Source: CAZUGO01 sp964619935 (GTDB lineage Bacteria > Planctomycetota > Phycisphaerae > UBA1845 > CAIVHJ01). From it: a stretch of 64,000 nt of DNA. Below are positions 55,331 to 63,904 of this stretch, in pieces (positions within the stretch are counted from its first letter, which is position 1; each line of letters starts with the position of its first letter). The position numbers were made by a program, and so were the translations under genes. Below the pieces are notes generated by a model. That model did not search any database, was not told the origin of the DNA, and saw nothing but the letters and a program-made list of their open reading frames with translations. Location of the stretch: the NCBI GenBank assembly GCA_964619935.1, contig CAZUGO010000012.1:1-64000 (forward strand), written 5' to 3'.

Positions 55331-56139
55331 GCGTGAAAAAGGAAGCATCCGGGCGCCGATCGGTGCAGGTCGAGGTCGAAGTCCCCGGGACGCCGGAGGA
55401 AGTCTGGCGCGCGATCGCCAGCGGACCGGGCATCTCCTCGTGGTTCGTCCCCGCGCGCAGCGAGGAGCGCCAAGGCGGAGAACTGGTATGCACCTTCGGC
55501 CCGGGAATGGATTGCCCTTCGACGATCACCTCGTGGCAGCCGCCTCAGCGATTCGTGGCCGAGGGTGACATGGGCCAGCCCGGTTCGCCGAAGGTGGCTA
55601 CCGAGTGGAGCGTCGAGGCTCGCGCGGGCGGAACCTGCCTGGTCCGCGTGGTGCACAGCCTCTTTGCCGCCACCGACGACTGGGACAACCAGCTCGAGGG
55701 CTTGGAGCAGGGCTGGCCGACGTATTTCCGTATCTTGGCGATGCGCCTTTCTCATTTCAAAGGCATGCCATGTTCGGCGATGCAGTTCGTGGCTTTTTCG
55801 TCCGAGCAGGAGTCGAAGGCGTGGGAGAAGGCGGGCGGCGCGCTGGGGCTCCTCACGGTCGCCGAAGGGCAGGGGTGGACCGCGCCGGACGGCCTTCCGC
55901 GCCTGGCCGGCGTTGTCGACTCGGTGGGAAAAGGGATGCACCCCAACACTGTGCTGCTTCGCCTCGAAGCGCCCGCGCCGGGAGCGGCGTATATCGGTGC
56001 TTTCTCCTGCGGAGGAATGGTGATGGTGTGCATGAGCGTCTATCTCTACGGCGACAAAGGGAAAGCCGCCGTCGACCGCGACGAACCGACCTGGCAGCAG
56101 TGGATGGGCGAGCGGTTCCCGCTGCCGCAGATGGGCTGA
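55327..56139 (+). CDS. SRPBCC (AHSA1-like) ligand-binding protein
   Basis: A 270-residue protein with an N-terminal SRPBCC fold: VEVEVPGTPEEVWRAIASGP, ISSWFVPARSEE, RFVAEGDMGQ and LVRVVHSLF are typical of the AHSA1/polyketide-cyclase branch. The C-terminal 110 residues form a second region of less clear type. These proteins bind hydrophobic ligands; the ligand here is unknown. It is translationally coupled to the ArsR regulator. Confidence 0.82.
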   Translation: MSVKKEASGRRSVQVEVEVPGTPEEVWRAIASGPGISSWFVPARSEERQGGELVCTFGPGMDCPSTITSWQPPQRFVAEGDMGQPGSPKVATEWSVEARAGGTCLVRVVHSLFAATDDWDNQLEGLEQGWPTYFRILAMRLSHFKGMPCSAMQFVAFSSEQESKAWEKAGGALGLLTVAEGQGWTAPDGLPRLAGVVDSVGKGMHPNTVLLRLEAPAPGAAYIGAFSCGGMVMVCMSVYLYGDKGKAAVDRDEPTWQQWMGERFPLPQMG

Positions 56140-56700
56140 GCGTCGGAATACGCAGGCGAACTCCAGGTAGCACTTTGCGGCAACAGCAAGGCACACCGCC
56201 ACAGGAAGGGGAAATCGTGCGCAACCTCCATTGAGGCCGGGTTGTCCTCGGGGTGATCGACGGCGCGACTACGGCCTCGGCTGATTTCTGTCGATCGAGC
56301 GCCGCGCCGCTCGGCACGGTTGGCCCTCGGCCTTGCGGTTGTCCGCGCGGCCCTTCCGGGCGGATCGACAGACCTCCCGGGGCAAGACGCGTGACCTTCG
56401 CTCCATCCACCCGTCGCATCTACGCCCGTCCGGTCCGGATCGCTTCGGACTTCGAGTCTCTTCGCCCTCTCGTCCGCCAGACGGTCGCCTCCTATGCGCT
56501 TCGTGTTCCTCGGGCCGGAGCTTTACCTGCAGCTTCCTTCCCACGCCACCTCGCGACGACGCAGTTGCGGTTCAGCTAGGGATACCCGCGATCAGGGCTC
56601 CCAGAGGACCACCCCCAAGTCATCGCGCCATGCCCGGCACATGAAAAAGAAGACGCGCAACACCAAGACACCGCGAAGAGCCAGGAAATAGGGAACTGTC
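56140..56700. other. Gap in the island with a tandem 12-bp repeat at its edge
   Basis: No convincing gene is seen on either strand. At 56690-56715 GGAACTGTCCCA occurs twice in direct repeat, just beside the C-terminal integrase fragment. Open frames such as 56253-56579 have no family likeness and uneven codon use. Confidence 0.3.
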
Positions 56701-56715
56701 CCAGGAACTGTCCCA

Positions 56716-56817
56716 CTTTTTCCCGCGGGGTTGTACCCCCCGCGGTCGTAGAGCCTTGTGGTCGGCGTGGCCGGCGGCGCGCTGCACGTCCTCCAGGCTG
56801 CAGCCGTTGACTCCGCG
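56716..56817 (-). pseudogene. Tyrosine recombinase, C-terminal end piece
   Basis: The minus strand reads NGCSLEDVQRAAGHADHK and then, one frame over, RLYDRGGYNPAGKSG. This is the last part of a tyrosine recombinase with the catalytic Tyr in RLYDR. A short deletion has caused the frame change. It joins the inverted middle piece at about 56818. Confidence 0.75.
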
Positions 56818-57125
56818 CGTCGGCGACCAACCGCGGCTTTGATTCGCTCCGCGTCGTCCCCAAGCGGGCGAAGAAGGACGCCCTCGCCATCAACCCGCAG
56901 ACGGCCCAGCGAATTCGGGTCTACCTCGCCGCCGCCGGCCACTCCGATGATTTCGACGGCCCGCTCTTCCGCCCACTCCGGCATAACGGCCGGCAGCGGA
57001 CGCCACGCCGGCACCTGAACCCGGACGCCATCGACCGCGTCGTGAAGAAGTACGCCCGCCGTATCGGCCTGATCGCGGCTACTCCGCTCACTCGATGCGG
57101 GCGACGTTCATCACGACCGCCCTGG
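56818..57125 (+). pseudogene. Tyrosine recombinase, middle piece in inverted orientation
   Basis: On the plus strand: RGFDSLRVVPKRAKKDALAI, then QRIRVYLAAAGHSDDFDGPL, RRHLNPDAIDRVVKKYARRI and, after a frame change, GYSAHSMRATFITTALE with the HxxR catalytic pair. It is the catalytic core of the same recombinase whose N-terminal and C-terminal pieces lie on the minus strand on either side. The piece has therefore been flipped in place. Confidence 0.75.
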
Positions 57126-57572
57126 AAGTAGCCGGCGGGCCTGGGCCTTCGAGAACGCCGGCGTGAAGCCCTCGCGACGATTGATCGGCGGGCGCTCAAC
57201 GTCGCGGACGGGGTTGCGGTCGGCGACGCCGTGCTTGACGAGGTGCTTGAACAGGCTGGACAGGGCCGCGAGCCGGCGGCGGACAGTCGAGGCCTCGGCG
57301 TGCTCCGCCTCCCGCGTGTACGCCTCCCACGCCAGCACGGCCCGGTGGTCAACGCTGCGCAGCTCCTCCGCAGAGCGGATGCCGAGCGTTCGCATGAAGC
57401 GGCCAACGTCGTGGCGGTAGGCCCGGCGGGTTCGCGGGCTCTTCCGGCTGGCGAGCCAGACGTGCTCCTCGGGAATCGCCGCCAACGCGTCGAGCGTCGG
57501 CGTCGCCGGCGGTTGCGGGTAAGATTCAACCAGCGATGCGGTGCCGGAATCCGGTGAATAGCGGTGTGCCAT
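57111..57572 (-). pseudogene. Tyrosine recombinase, N-terminal piece
   Basis: About 150 codons giving the SAM-like core-binding domain: WLASRKSPRTRRAYRHDVGR, STVRRRLAALSSLFKHLVKH and the hinge GFTPAFSKAQARRLL. After the hinge the frame enters the flipped middle piece. About 65-70 codons that should follow, including the first catalytic Arg, are missing. Its start is divergent from the Fic gene. Confidence 0.8.
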
Positions 57573-57689
57573 CCTGATTGGTCAACGATGCCTTGGCGAT
57601 GCACGAGCAAGTGACGCCGCTGACAGCGCATGCGCAAGCGGGTGAGTTCCGCCGACTGTAGCCAAGCGCCACAGCATACCGATCTGCCG

Positions 57690-57787
57690 GGCGGCGAATA
57701 GACCGCTTATTCACCGCACGCCTTGCGGTAAATGACTTGCCCTTGCGGCGAATGAATGCTACAATCACCGCAACATATGCGGCGAAA
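57690..57787. promoter_or_regulatory. Fic promoter with six operator-like TGCGGYRAAT boxes
   Basis: A sigma-70-like promoter TTGCCC (57737-57742), 17-nt spacer, TACAAT (57760-57765) precedes fic. Six copies of a 10-bp box lie across it: plus strand at 57690, 57724, 57744 and 57778 (GGCGGCGAAT, TGCGGTAAAT, TGCGGCGAAT, TGCGGCGAAA) and minus strand at 57709 (TGCGGTGAAT) and 57763 (TGCGGTGATT). One is inside the spacer, one overlaps the -10 and one covers the ribosome site. Strong autoregulation is likely, perhaps by the winged-helix end of the Fic protein. Confidence 0.7.
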
Positions 57788-57788
57788 C

Positions 57789-58907
57789 ATGGCGTACATT
57801 CACGAAAAGACCGGCTGGCCGGAGTTTACCTGGGAGGGCGAATCGCTCGCCAGCCCATTGGCTGCCGTACGGCACAATCAGGGCCGATGGCTCGGACAAA
57901 TGGAGGCGCTGGGATTCGACCTGCGTGCCGAAGCGAGCCTCGCCGTCCTTACGAGCGACGTGGTGAAGTCCTCCGCCATCGAAGGCGAGAAGCTGAACCC
58001 CGACGAGGTCCGGTCCTCGATCGCACGGCGGCTGGGACTCGACGTGGCGGGCCTGCCGAAAGCGGGCCGGGATGTCGAGGGCGTCGTGGAAATGATGCTC
58101 GACGGCACGCGGCACTTCGAGAAGCCGCTCACCAAGAAGCGCCTCTTCGACTGGCACGCCTCGCTCTTCCCAACCGGCCGTAGCGGGATGAGCCGGATTA
58201 CGGTCGGAGGATGGCGGAAGAAGGAAGCGGGAGCGATGCAGGTCGTCTCCGGGCCGATGGGACGGGAGAAGGTGCATTTTGAGGCGCCGGAGGCGGACCG
58301 CCTCGAAGCGGAAATGTCCCGGTTCATCAAGTGGTTCAATGCGCCGCCGGCGATGGACCCAGTGCTGAAAGCCGGGATCGCGCACTTCTGGTTCGTGACG
58401 ATCCACCCTTTCGAGGATGGCAACGGACGCATCGCCCGCGCCATCGCAGATATGGCGCTCGCGCGTGCCGACGGCACGAAGGACCGCTTCTATAGCATGT
58501 CGTCGCAGATTGAGGCAGAGCGGAAGGACTACTGCCTGCGGCTGGAAGCGGCGCAGCGCGGAGACGTGAACATCACGCGCTGGCTGGAGTGGTTCCTCGG
58601 CTGCCTGGACCGTGCCATCGGCGGCGCGGAGGGGACACTCGGCGCCGTGCTGCACAAGGCCCGGCTGTGGCAGCGCATCAATCGCCGGCCAGTCAACGAC
58701 CGGCAGCGACTGGTCATCAACCGGATGCTGAACGGATTCAAGGGATTCCTTTCGACCTCGAAGTACGCGAAGCTGGCCAAGTGCTCGACCGATACCGCCC
58801 TGCGCGATATCCGGGAACTGGTCGAGCGCGGCATCCTGGTGCAGAACCCCGGCGGCGGCCGGAGCACGAGCTACCGGCTCGGCGAGCCTGACGCTGTGAC
58901 CGAGTAG
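57789..58907 (+). CDS. Fic-domain protein adenylyltransferase (class II) with winged-helix C-terminus
   Basis: A 372-residue protein that should AMPylate target proteins. The order is: N-terminal DUF4172-like region (AYIHEKTGWPEFTWEGESLA), inhibitory helix motif SSAIEGE at residues 61-67 (SxxxEG, class II), Fic core with HPFEDGNGRIAR near residue 200, and a C-terminal winged helix (KYAKLAKCSTDTALRDIREL then VERGILVQN). All key residues are present, so it looks active but self-inhibited. The ATG at 57789 lies right after the last operator-like box. It lies in a decayed island, where such genes often act as toxin-like or stress modules. Confidence 0.92.
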   Translation: MAYIHEKTGWPEFTWEGESLASPLAAVRHNQGRWLGQMEALGFDLRAEASLAVLTSDVVKSSAIEGEKLNPDEVRSSIARRLGLDVAGLPKAGRDVEGVVEMMLDGTRHFEKPLTKKRLFDWHASLFPTGRSGMSRITVGGWRKKEAGAMQVVSGPMGREKVHFEAPEADRLEAEMSRFIKWFNAPPAMDPVLKAGIAHFWFVTIHPFEDGNGRIARAIADMALARADGTKDRFYSMSSQIEAERKDYCLRLEAAQRGDVNITRWLEWFLGCLDRAIGGAEGTLGAVLHKARLWQRINRRPVNDRQRLVINRMLNGFKGFLSTSKYAKLAKCSTDTALRDIRELVERGILVQNPGGGRSTSYRLGEPDAVTE

Positions 58908-58923
58908 AGGATGGAGGGCCGGG

Positions 58924-59055
58924 ATGATCGCAACGGAGGACGAATACCGGGAAGCGAAATCGCGGGTGACGGAAGCAAAGACGCAAGGGTCGCGCTTGCG
59001 AAGCGCCAGCCTGGCAGAGGAGGAAATCAAGAAGTCTCGCCGGCCGGATTGGTGA
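58924..59055 (+). CDS. Short charged protein downstream of fic
   Basis: A 43-residue frame starting ATEDEYREAKSRVTEAKTQG, all charged helix, with GGAGGG just upstream and 16 nt after the fic stop. Its start resembles small coiled-coil proteins encoded beside HTH antitoxins, but it looks shortened at the C-terminus (ends KKSRRPDW). It may be a remnant or a small partner of Fic. Confidence 0.35.
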   Translation: MIATEDEYREAKSRVTEAKTQGSRLRSASLAEEEIKKSRRPDW

Positions 59056-59363
59056 GACCGTTGCCATCAGCAAGGTTCGTGACGATGGAGCGCGCAGCGC
59101 GATTCAATTGATCGACCAGGAAGCCGTCACCGCCGTCGAAAACCACATCCGCCTAAACCGCCGGAATCACGCGCTTTTCAACCACCGTTCACAACTGCTG
59201 ATGGTAGCCGTGGATGAAGCAGCCGTAGCTGGCCAGCCCGTCGTGGATCTGCTCCATTGACCGGGGTCACTTTTGAAGGCTCTGTTTTGGGTCTCAAGTC
59301 GCAAGTGCTTGAGCAATCGCGATTAACGACTCTGTCCACTCGCCAAACGAACCGCAAAACAGT
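59056..59363. other. Gap with unassigned remnant sequence
   Basis: One plus-strand frame is stop-free to 59260 (AIQLIDQEAVTAVENHIRLN), but no family is recognised and no start is well placed. Likely further debris of the island. Confidence 0.25.
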
Positions 59364-59560
59364 TCAATAGACACTGGCTGTCTCGTCAAGCGGTGTGACT
59401 CGACGTCCGACGATCATCACCCAGGCTCCTGCCTGAGCAGATTGAATCGCTGCAGCGCGTCCGATTCCGCTCCCCCCGCCTGTGACGCTAACGACCTGAT
59501 CTTGCACTGCCGGGTTCTCCTCGGTGGGTTCGCACAGACCCACGCTCCCAGTGAAACCTG
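59364..59560 (-). pseudogene. N-terminal fragment of a short-chain dehydrogenase
   Basis: The minus strand reads ENPAVQDQVVSVTGGGSGIG then RAAAIQSAQAGAWVMIVGRR, the Rossmann cofactor site of an SDR (TGxxxGIG), and stops soon after at VTPLDETASVY. Only about 60 codons remain and no start codon with a ribosome site is seen. It lies downstream of the hydrolase on the same strand; hydrolase-SDR pairs are common in bacteria. Confidence 0.7.
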
Positions 59561-59640
59561 GTTGCCTTCGCCGACTGCAAATTGCCCTCGACTGTCAGCA
59601 ACAACGGGGAAGAGAACGGGCGATCGTTCGAGTCAACTTT

Positions 59641-60594
59641 TCAGGTGCCGAGCGCCTTGCGCAAAACCAGGATTGCCTGCTCAATGGCGGCTGTCGCTGC
59701 CTGCGTAGCGCGAACCGGGTTCAGCATCATGAAGTCGTGGATGATGGCGTTGTAACGGACGCTGGTTGTCGTCACACCCGCCTCAATGAGTCGTCGCGCG
59801 TAGGCTTCACCCTCATCGCGGAGCACATCGTTCTCATCAACGATAACCAGTGCCGGAGGCAGTCCGGAGAGTTGTTCGAGCGATGCACGCAGCGGAGACA
59901 CGGTGACGTCTATACGCTTTTCATGTTCCGGCAGGTACGCATCCCAGAACCAGGCCATCGCTTTCGCTGTGAGGAACGGGCCGTCCGCGAATTCCCTGTA
60001 GCTGGCAGTGTCTTGCCCGGCGTCCGTCACTGGGTAATAAAGCGACTGATGCACGAACTTTACGTCCCCGCGTTGCTTCGCCAGAATCGCCAGGACGGCG
60101 GCCATGTTGCCGCCAACGGAATCACCGGCGACGGCAAGGCGCGTGGCATCAAGTCCTCGTCCTGCTCCTTCCGCCACGATCCATCTTGCCGTGGCATACG
60201 CCTGTTCGATGGCAACCGGATGGCGAGCCTCCGGTGAGCGGTCATACTCGACAAAGACGACGGCCGCCCGGGCGCCCACGGCAAGTTCACGGACAAGTCG
60301 ATCATGCGTCCCTGCATTGCCCAGGATCCAGCCGCCACCGTGAACATACAGAACCACTGGTAACACGTTAGGAGCATTAACGGGTTTAACGATCCGCACA
60401 CGCACAGCGCCAACTTCGGCAGGAACGGCGATCCACTCCTCGCTAACGTCCGGCTTGTCGATCGGCGATGCCTGAATGTCGTCGAGCACCTTGCGCGCCC
60501 CTTCGATACCAAGCTGGTACAGAAATGGTGGCTTCGCGGTGAGGTCTGCAACCTGCTGAGCAGCAGGTTCAAGAGTGATGGTCATGTTTGACAT
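59641..60594 (-). CDS. Alpha/beta hydrolase, hormone-sensitive-lipase family
   Basis: A 317-residue esterase. The oxyanion motif is VVLYVHGGGWILG, the nucleophile elbow GDSVGGN, the acid VIVDENDVLRDEG and the base His in IIHDFMMLNP, so the triad is intact. HSL-family esterases act on short acyl esters. The gene keeps its full length although the genes on both sides (two SDR genes, a sigma factor) are broken. A CAGGAG site precedes the start. Confidence 0.9.
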   Translation of the reverse strand: MSNMTITLEPAAQQVADLTAKPPFLYQLGIEGARKVLDDIQASPIDKPDVSEEWIAVPAEVGAVRVRIVKPVNAPNVLPVVLYVHGGGWILGNAGTHDRLVRELAVGARAAVVFVEYDRSPEARHPVAIEQAYATARWIVAEGAGRGLDATRLAVAGDSVGGNMAAVLAILAKQRGDVKFVHQSLYYPVTDAGQDTASYREFADGPFLTAKAMAWFWDAYLPEHEKRIDVTVSPLRASLEQLSGLPPALVIVDENDVLRDEGEAYARRLIEAGVTTTSVRYNAIIHDFMMLNPVRATQAATAAIEQAILVLRKALGT

Positions 60595-60620
60595 TTGCTA
60601 TCTCCTGTCAGGTTCACAAA

Positions 60621-60717
60621 TTACTGCTGCTGACGATGCCATTCGCTGAACGTGATGTTCCCTAGCTTGGAGAATCGCCTGGGTTCAACCCGAGACGATG
60701 ATGACAACGATCTTCAT
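60621..60717 (-). pseudogene. Collapsed NmrA/SDR-type gene: start and end only
   Basis: After CAGGAG comes ATG and MKIVVIIVSG-stop, like the start MKIVVIGGTGLIG of NAD(P)-binding SDR proteins often found after sigJ. Some 30 nt later a frame reads SKLGNITFSEWHRQQQ-stop, like their C-termini (xxARFGxTRFEDWLxRx). So almost the entire inside of the gene seems deleted. Confidence 0.45.
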
Positions 60718-61102
60718 GACAAACTCCTGAATTCGCCTTCCGGTATTGAATGTTGGTTGCCTCCCAGCGAGACAGCTTGTCCGGGTTGGAGATGAGGTGA
60801 ATCGCCCGAACATCGTCTGCGATCCAGTGCGATATCACAGACGCGACCCCTTCGCCTTGGCGTAACACGAGTCCCGGTTCGCCGTTCACCGTGGCCGGAT
60901 GGACGTCCTGCAACCAAGGCTTGCGGAAAACTACAGTGAGGAATCGAGCCACGGAATTGCCGCCGCGAATCACCACCCGTGCCGCCGACACCTTGCCACC
61001 ACCGTCCGAATGGATTTCTGCATCCTCGCAGAGCATGGCCAGCTCTCGACCTAACTCGTTACAGGGCAATAAAAAACGGCCCGATGCCAACGATTGCATC
61101 AA
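60718..61102 (-). pseudogene. C-terminal fragment of a SigJ-type sigma factor
   Basis: The frame reads LCEDAEIHSDGGGKVSAARV, VIRGGNSVARFLTVV, VNGEPGLVL and HLISNPDKLSRW, the SnoaL-like C-terminal domain of ECF41/SigJ sigma factors. Regions sigma-2 and sigma-4 are absent; the fragment begins 20 nt from the 3' end of tRNA-Pro. Loss of the promoter-binding part makes it non-functional. Confidence 0.65.
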
Positions 61103-61121
61103 GCCGTTTCAAACATCAACT

Positions 61122-61196
61122 CGGGGCGACTGGATTTGAACCAGCGACCTCTGCGTCCCGAACGCAGCGCTCTGGCCAGGCTGAGCTACGCCCCGT
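61122..61196 (-). tRNA. tRNA-Pro (anticodon CGG)
   Basis: Cloverleaf on the minus strand: acceptor CGGGGCG/CGCCCCG, D arm GCTC..GAGC, anticodon stem CTGCG/CGCAG with loop TTCGGGA (anticodon CGG), T arm GCTGG-TTCAAAT-CCAGT, discriminator A. The 3' end points to the island, the usual site for integrase attachment. Confidence 0.93.
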
Positions 61197-61256
61197 CTTG
61201 GTGGTGGTTGGCCGAATCCGGCCTGCTGAGCATGCTAAGACCCCGCCGTGCCAAAG

Positions 61257-62630
61257 TCAAACCTCACCGCCGGCCGGCCCGGCCGACGGGGTCGTCGGCT
61301 GAGGGTCAGCCGGTGCGCAGTGCCGCCGAACCCAGCGATAGGCGGCACATCCGGCCACCGCGGCCACCCCCGCCAGCAATGGTTCGGTCACGTCAGCCAC
61401 GTGGCCCACCGTAAACGCCTGGATCGCCTCGGTCAGCCCAACCACGCCAACGGTCAGGAAGATGACCAACACCCGCACGGCTGACGCCGACCTTCCGGGA
61501 ATCATGGCCGCCGCGATCACCGCCAGGGACAAGTACCACATGAATGACGATGTCATCTGCCCAATGGCCAATGAAAACGGCTTTTGAAACTGGGCGTAGA
61601 ACGGAACCCACTGGATTGAATCGCTTGACGGACACACCCACCCGGCATCATCAGGCAGCGCATACCCCGCAATGATCGAACACTGGGCCACCAGGGCGAT
61701 CATCAGCAGGACCCGACCCACCGGGTTAGGCCCCCCCACCTCCGCACCGCGCCGCCACCCCCGATCAATCACCGTGGCACCCAGCACCGCGCCCACCGCG
61801 GCACCATAGACATAAGCGACGACGTCGGCAGCATCACTGGTGTGCGAGCGCAACAGCAGTTGAGCGGCCTCCACCCCAACGGCCAGCAGAATCAACCCGG
61901 CGATCGTATTGACCGCGCTGCACGTGCGGTCAACCCGCCGCTCCCTGCAGGCCAGCGCACCGGCAATCCCCAGGAGCACAAACGCGAAGAAACTGCCGCC
62001 CATCTCGATGAGCACCTCCATCCGGGAAGCGCCGGGAACCGGCGGCGGTTCAAACGGCGACCACCGCGCCGTCAGGTAGGACGCCCGCAGCTCACCTGGG
62101 GAGCGCACGAAGTCGAACGGAGCCAACTTGGCGAACACCACCAGCAGCGCCACGCCCCAAAACAAAGTCGCCATCGGCCGCCGGGCCAAAGCGACACGCA
62201 GCGATCCGCTGATTCGAGCCCTGGCGCCCAGCGCCGGCCGAGCCAACGCCAGACCGATCAACGCGCCAATGACATTCAAAGTGATGTCGCTGAACGACGG
62301 CACCCGCCCCGGCACCAGGACCTGCCCGGTTTCCGCAAGCACACCACACCCGGCCGCGACCGCGACGGTCAGCAGCAGCCGGCGGATCAACGATGCCGCG
62401 ACCCGATCCCCCCGAATGCTCAATAAGAATCCGATCGGAAGGTAAATGGTGATGTTCGCCAGGATGTCCTGAAGCGACGCCGACGCCCAGGACAGCATCC
62501 CCAGCGCGTCGAGCGGACCCCGGCGCAGCAACTCGAAATCGAAGTTCAGCGGCAGCCAGGAACCGTAGACAATCAACGCCACGCTGAACCCCAGCAGCGC
62601 CGTAACACCCCCGGCTGATTCAGACCTCAT
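61257..62630 (-). CDS. VanZ-family multi-pass membrane protein
   Basis: A 457-residue membrane protein with about a dozen helices. The N-terminal VanZ-like domain has LQDILANITIYLPIGFLLS and GRVPSFSDITLNVIGALIG; a second similar half follows (SHTSDAADVVAYVYGAAVGA, and HVADVTEPLLAGVAAVAG). VanZ itself gives low teicoplanin resistance, but most relatives have no known role. The ATG at 62630 has CAGGAG nearby and is preferred over 62651. Confidence 0.82.
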   Translation of the reverse strand: MRSESAGGVTALLGFSVALIVYGSWLPLNFDFELLRRGPLDALGMLSWASASLQDILANITIYLPIGFLLSIRGDRVAASLIRRLLLTVAVAAGCGVLAETGQVLVPGRVPSFSDITLNVIGALIGLALARPALGARARISGSLRVALARRPMATLFWGVALLVVFAKLAPFDFVRSPGELRASYLTARWSPFEPPPVPGASRMEVLIEMGGSFFAFVLLGIAGALACRERRVDRTCSAVNTIAGLILLAVGVEAAQLLLRSHTSDAADVVAYVYGAAVGAVLGATVIDRGWRRGAEVGGPNPVGRVLLMIALVAQCSIIAGYALPDDAGWVCPSSDSIQWVPFYAQFQKPFSLAIGQMTSSFMWYLSLAVIAAAMIPGRSASAVRVLVIFLTVGVVGLTEAIQAFTVGHVADVTEPLLAGVAAVAGCAAYRWVRRHCAPADPQPTTPSAGPAGGEV

Positions 62631-62878
62631 GGAACGCTCCTGACTGGTCACGCGCTTTCTCCCCCGTCGAAATGCAGCGATGCGACCGGGCGCGGAACCG
62701 TCGCCGCGCCCACACCGCCAGCCGCCCGAACGAATACGTCGGCAGGCCTCCCATTTGATGATATCCCTGCGGCAGACCCATTTCGACGCGCCCGCGGCCG
62801 ATGACGGCTGGTCGATCGCTTATCGGACCGCTAGAATGCCGGCTTTGCGGATGCGCCTCGTCCTTGGAGTACACCCTG

Positions 62879-63904
62879 ATGCGGGCCACCGTGATTCACG
62901 GCTTCGGGGGACCGGAAGTCTTCAGCAACCAGGAAGTGCCGACCCCGCAGCCGGCGGCCGGCGAGGTGCGCCTGCGGGTGGAAGCCTGCGGCATCAATCA
63001 CTACGACGTTTTTCTGCGCCGCGGTGACGTCACCCGTGAGCTGGCGCTCCCCCACGTCATGGGCGCCGACGTGGCCGGCACCATCGACGCCGTCGGCGAG
63101 GGCGTCAGCGGCCTGCCAGTGGGTCGCCGGGTGATGGTCTGCCCCGGATTCCCGCTCGATCCGGCGGAGTATGATCACACACCGATCAATCTGGCCAGCA
63201 GCTACAGTGTCACCGGCGGCCGCCGTTGGGGAGGGTATGCCGAGTTCATGGTGGCACCCGCCCGCTTTGTGCTCGCGGAGCCACCGGACTTGCCGCCGGC
63301 TGAACTTGCTACTTTGCCGCTGGTGCTGGTCACAGCCGTGCACGCCACTCGCACGCTCGGTCAGGTCGGGCCCGGCGATCGCGTGCTGGTCCAGGCGGGT
63401 GCGTCCGGCAGCGGAGCCATGTGCATCCAAGTGGCTCGAACCCTCGGCGCAACGGTCGCCACCACCGTCGGCTCGGACGACAAGTTCGAATTCGTCAGGC
63501 GGCTGGGTGCCGACCTGGTGATCAATTACCGCGAACACGATTTCGTGGAAGCAGTCAAGGACTGGAGCGCCGGTGCCGGGGTCGACGTGGTCATCGACAA
63601 TGTCGGGGGCAGCGTGTTTGACGGCAACCTCAAGAGCCTCCGCCGCGGCGGTCGCTTCGTGAATTTCGGAATGGTCGGCGGACGCAGCGCCCCCTTCGTG
63701 TTTCCGCTGGTATTCTACAAGCAGTTGCAACTCTATGGCTCGATGATGGGCACCCTGGAGGAATTGTCCTGGGGGCTCGATCAGGTCAGGCTGGGCGCCA
63801 TCACCCCGATCCTGGACCACGCGCTGCCGCTCGCCGAAGCACGCCAGGCCCACGAATACATCGAATCCCGCCGCACCCGCGGCAAGCTGGTGCTGTTGCC
63901 CTAA
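62879..63904 (+). CDS. MDR-superfamily quinone reductase-like oxidoreductase
   Basis: A 341-residue NAD(P)H-dependent enzyme. N-terminal GroES-like domain: RATVIHGFGGPEVFSNQEVP and VMGADVAGTIDAVGEGV; Rossmann domain with VLVQAGASGSGAMCIQVAR and VDVVIDNVGGSVFDGNL. A zinc-type Cys is not conserved at the usual structural loop, which fits quinone reductase/enoyl reductase types. The ATG has GGAG 9 nt upstream. The substrate is unknown. Confidence 0.88.
   Translation: MRATVIHGFGGPEVFSNQEVPTPQPAAGEVRLRVEACGINHYDVFLRRGDVTRELALPHVMGADVAGTIDAVGEGVSGLPVGRRVMVCPGFPLDPAEYDHTPINLASSYSVTGGRRWGGYAEFMVAPARFVLAEPPDLPPAELATLPLVLVTAVHATRTLGQVGPGDRVLVQAGASGSGAMCIQVARTLGATVATTVGSDDKFEFVRRLGADLVINYREHDFVEAVKDWSAGAGVDVVIDNVGGSVFDGNLKSLRRGGRFVNFGMVGGRSAPFVFPLVFYKQLQLYGSMMGTLEELSWGLDQVRLGAITPILDHALPLAEARQAHEYIESRRTRGKLVLLP

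Noticed and set aside
59056..59260. A four-helix-bundle (23S rRNA insertion) protein on the minus strand
   Set aside because: A short part (RAARSIVTNLADGNG) looks similar, but two stops and a lack of further likeness make it too weak to call.
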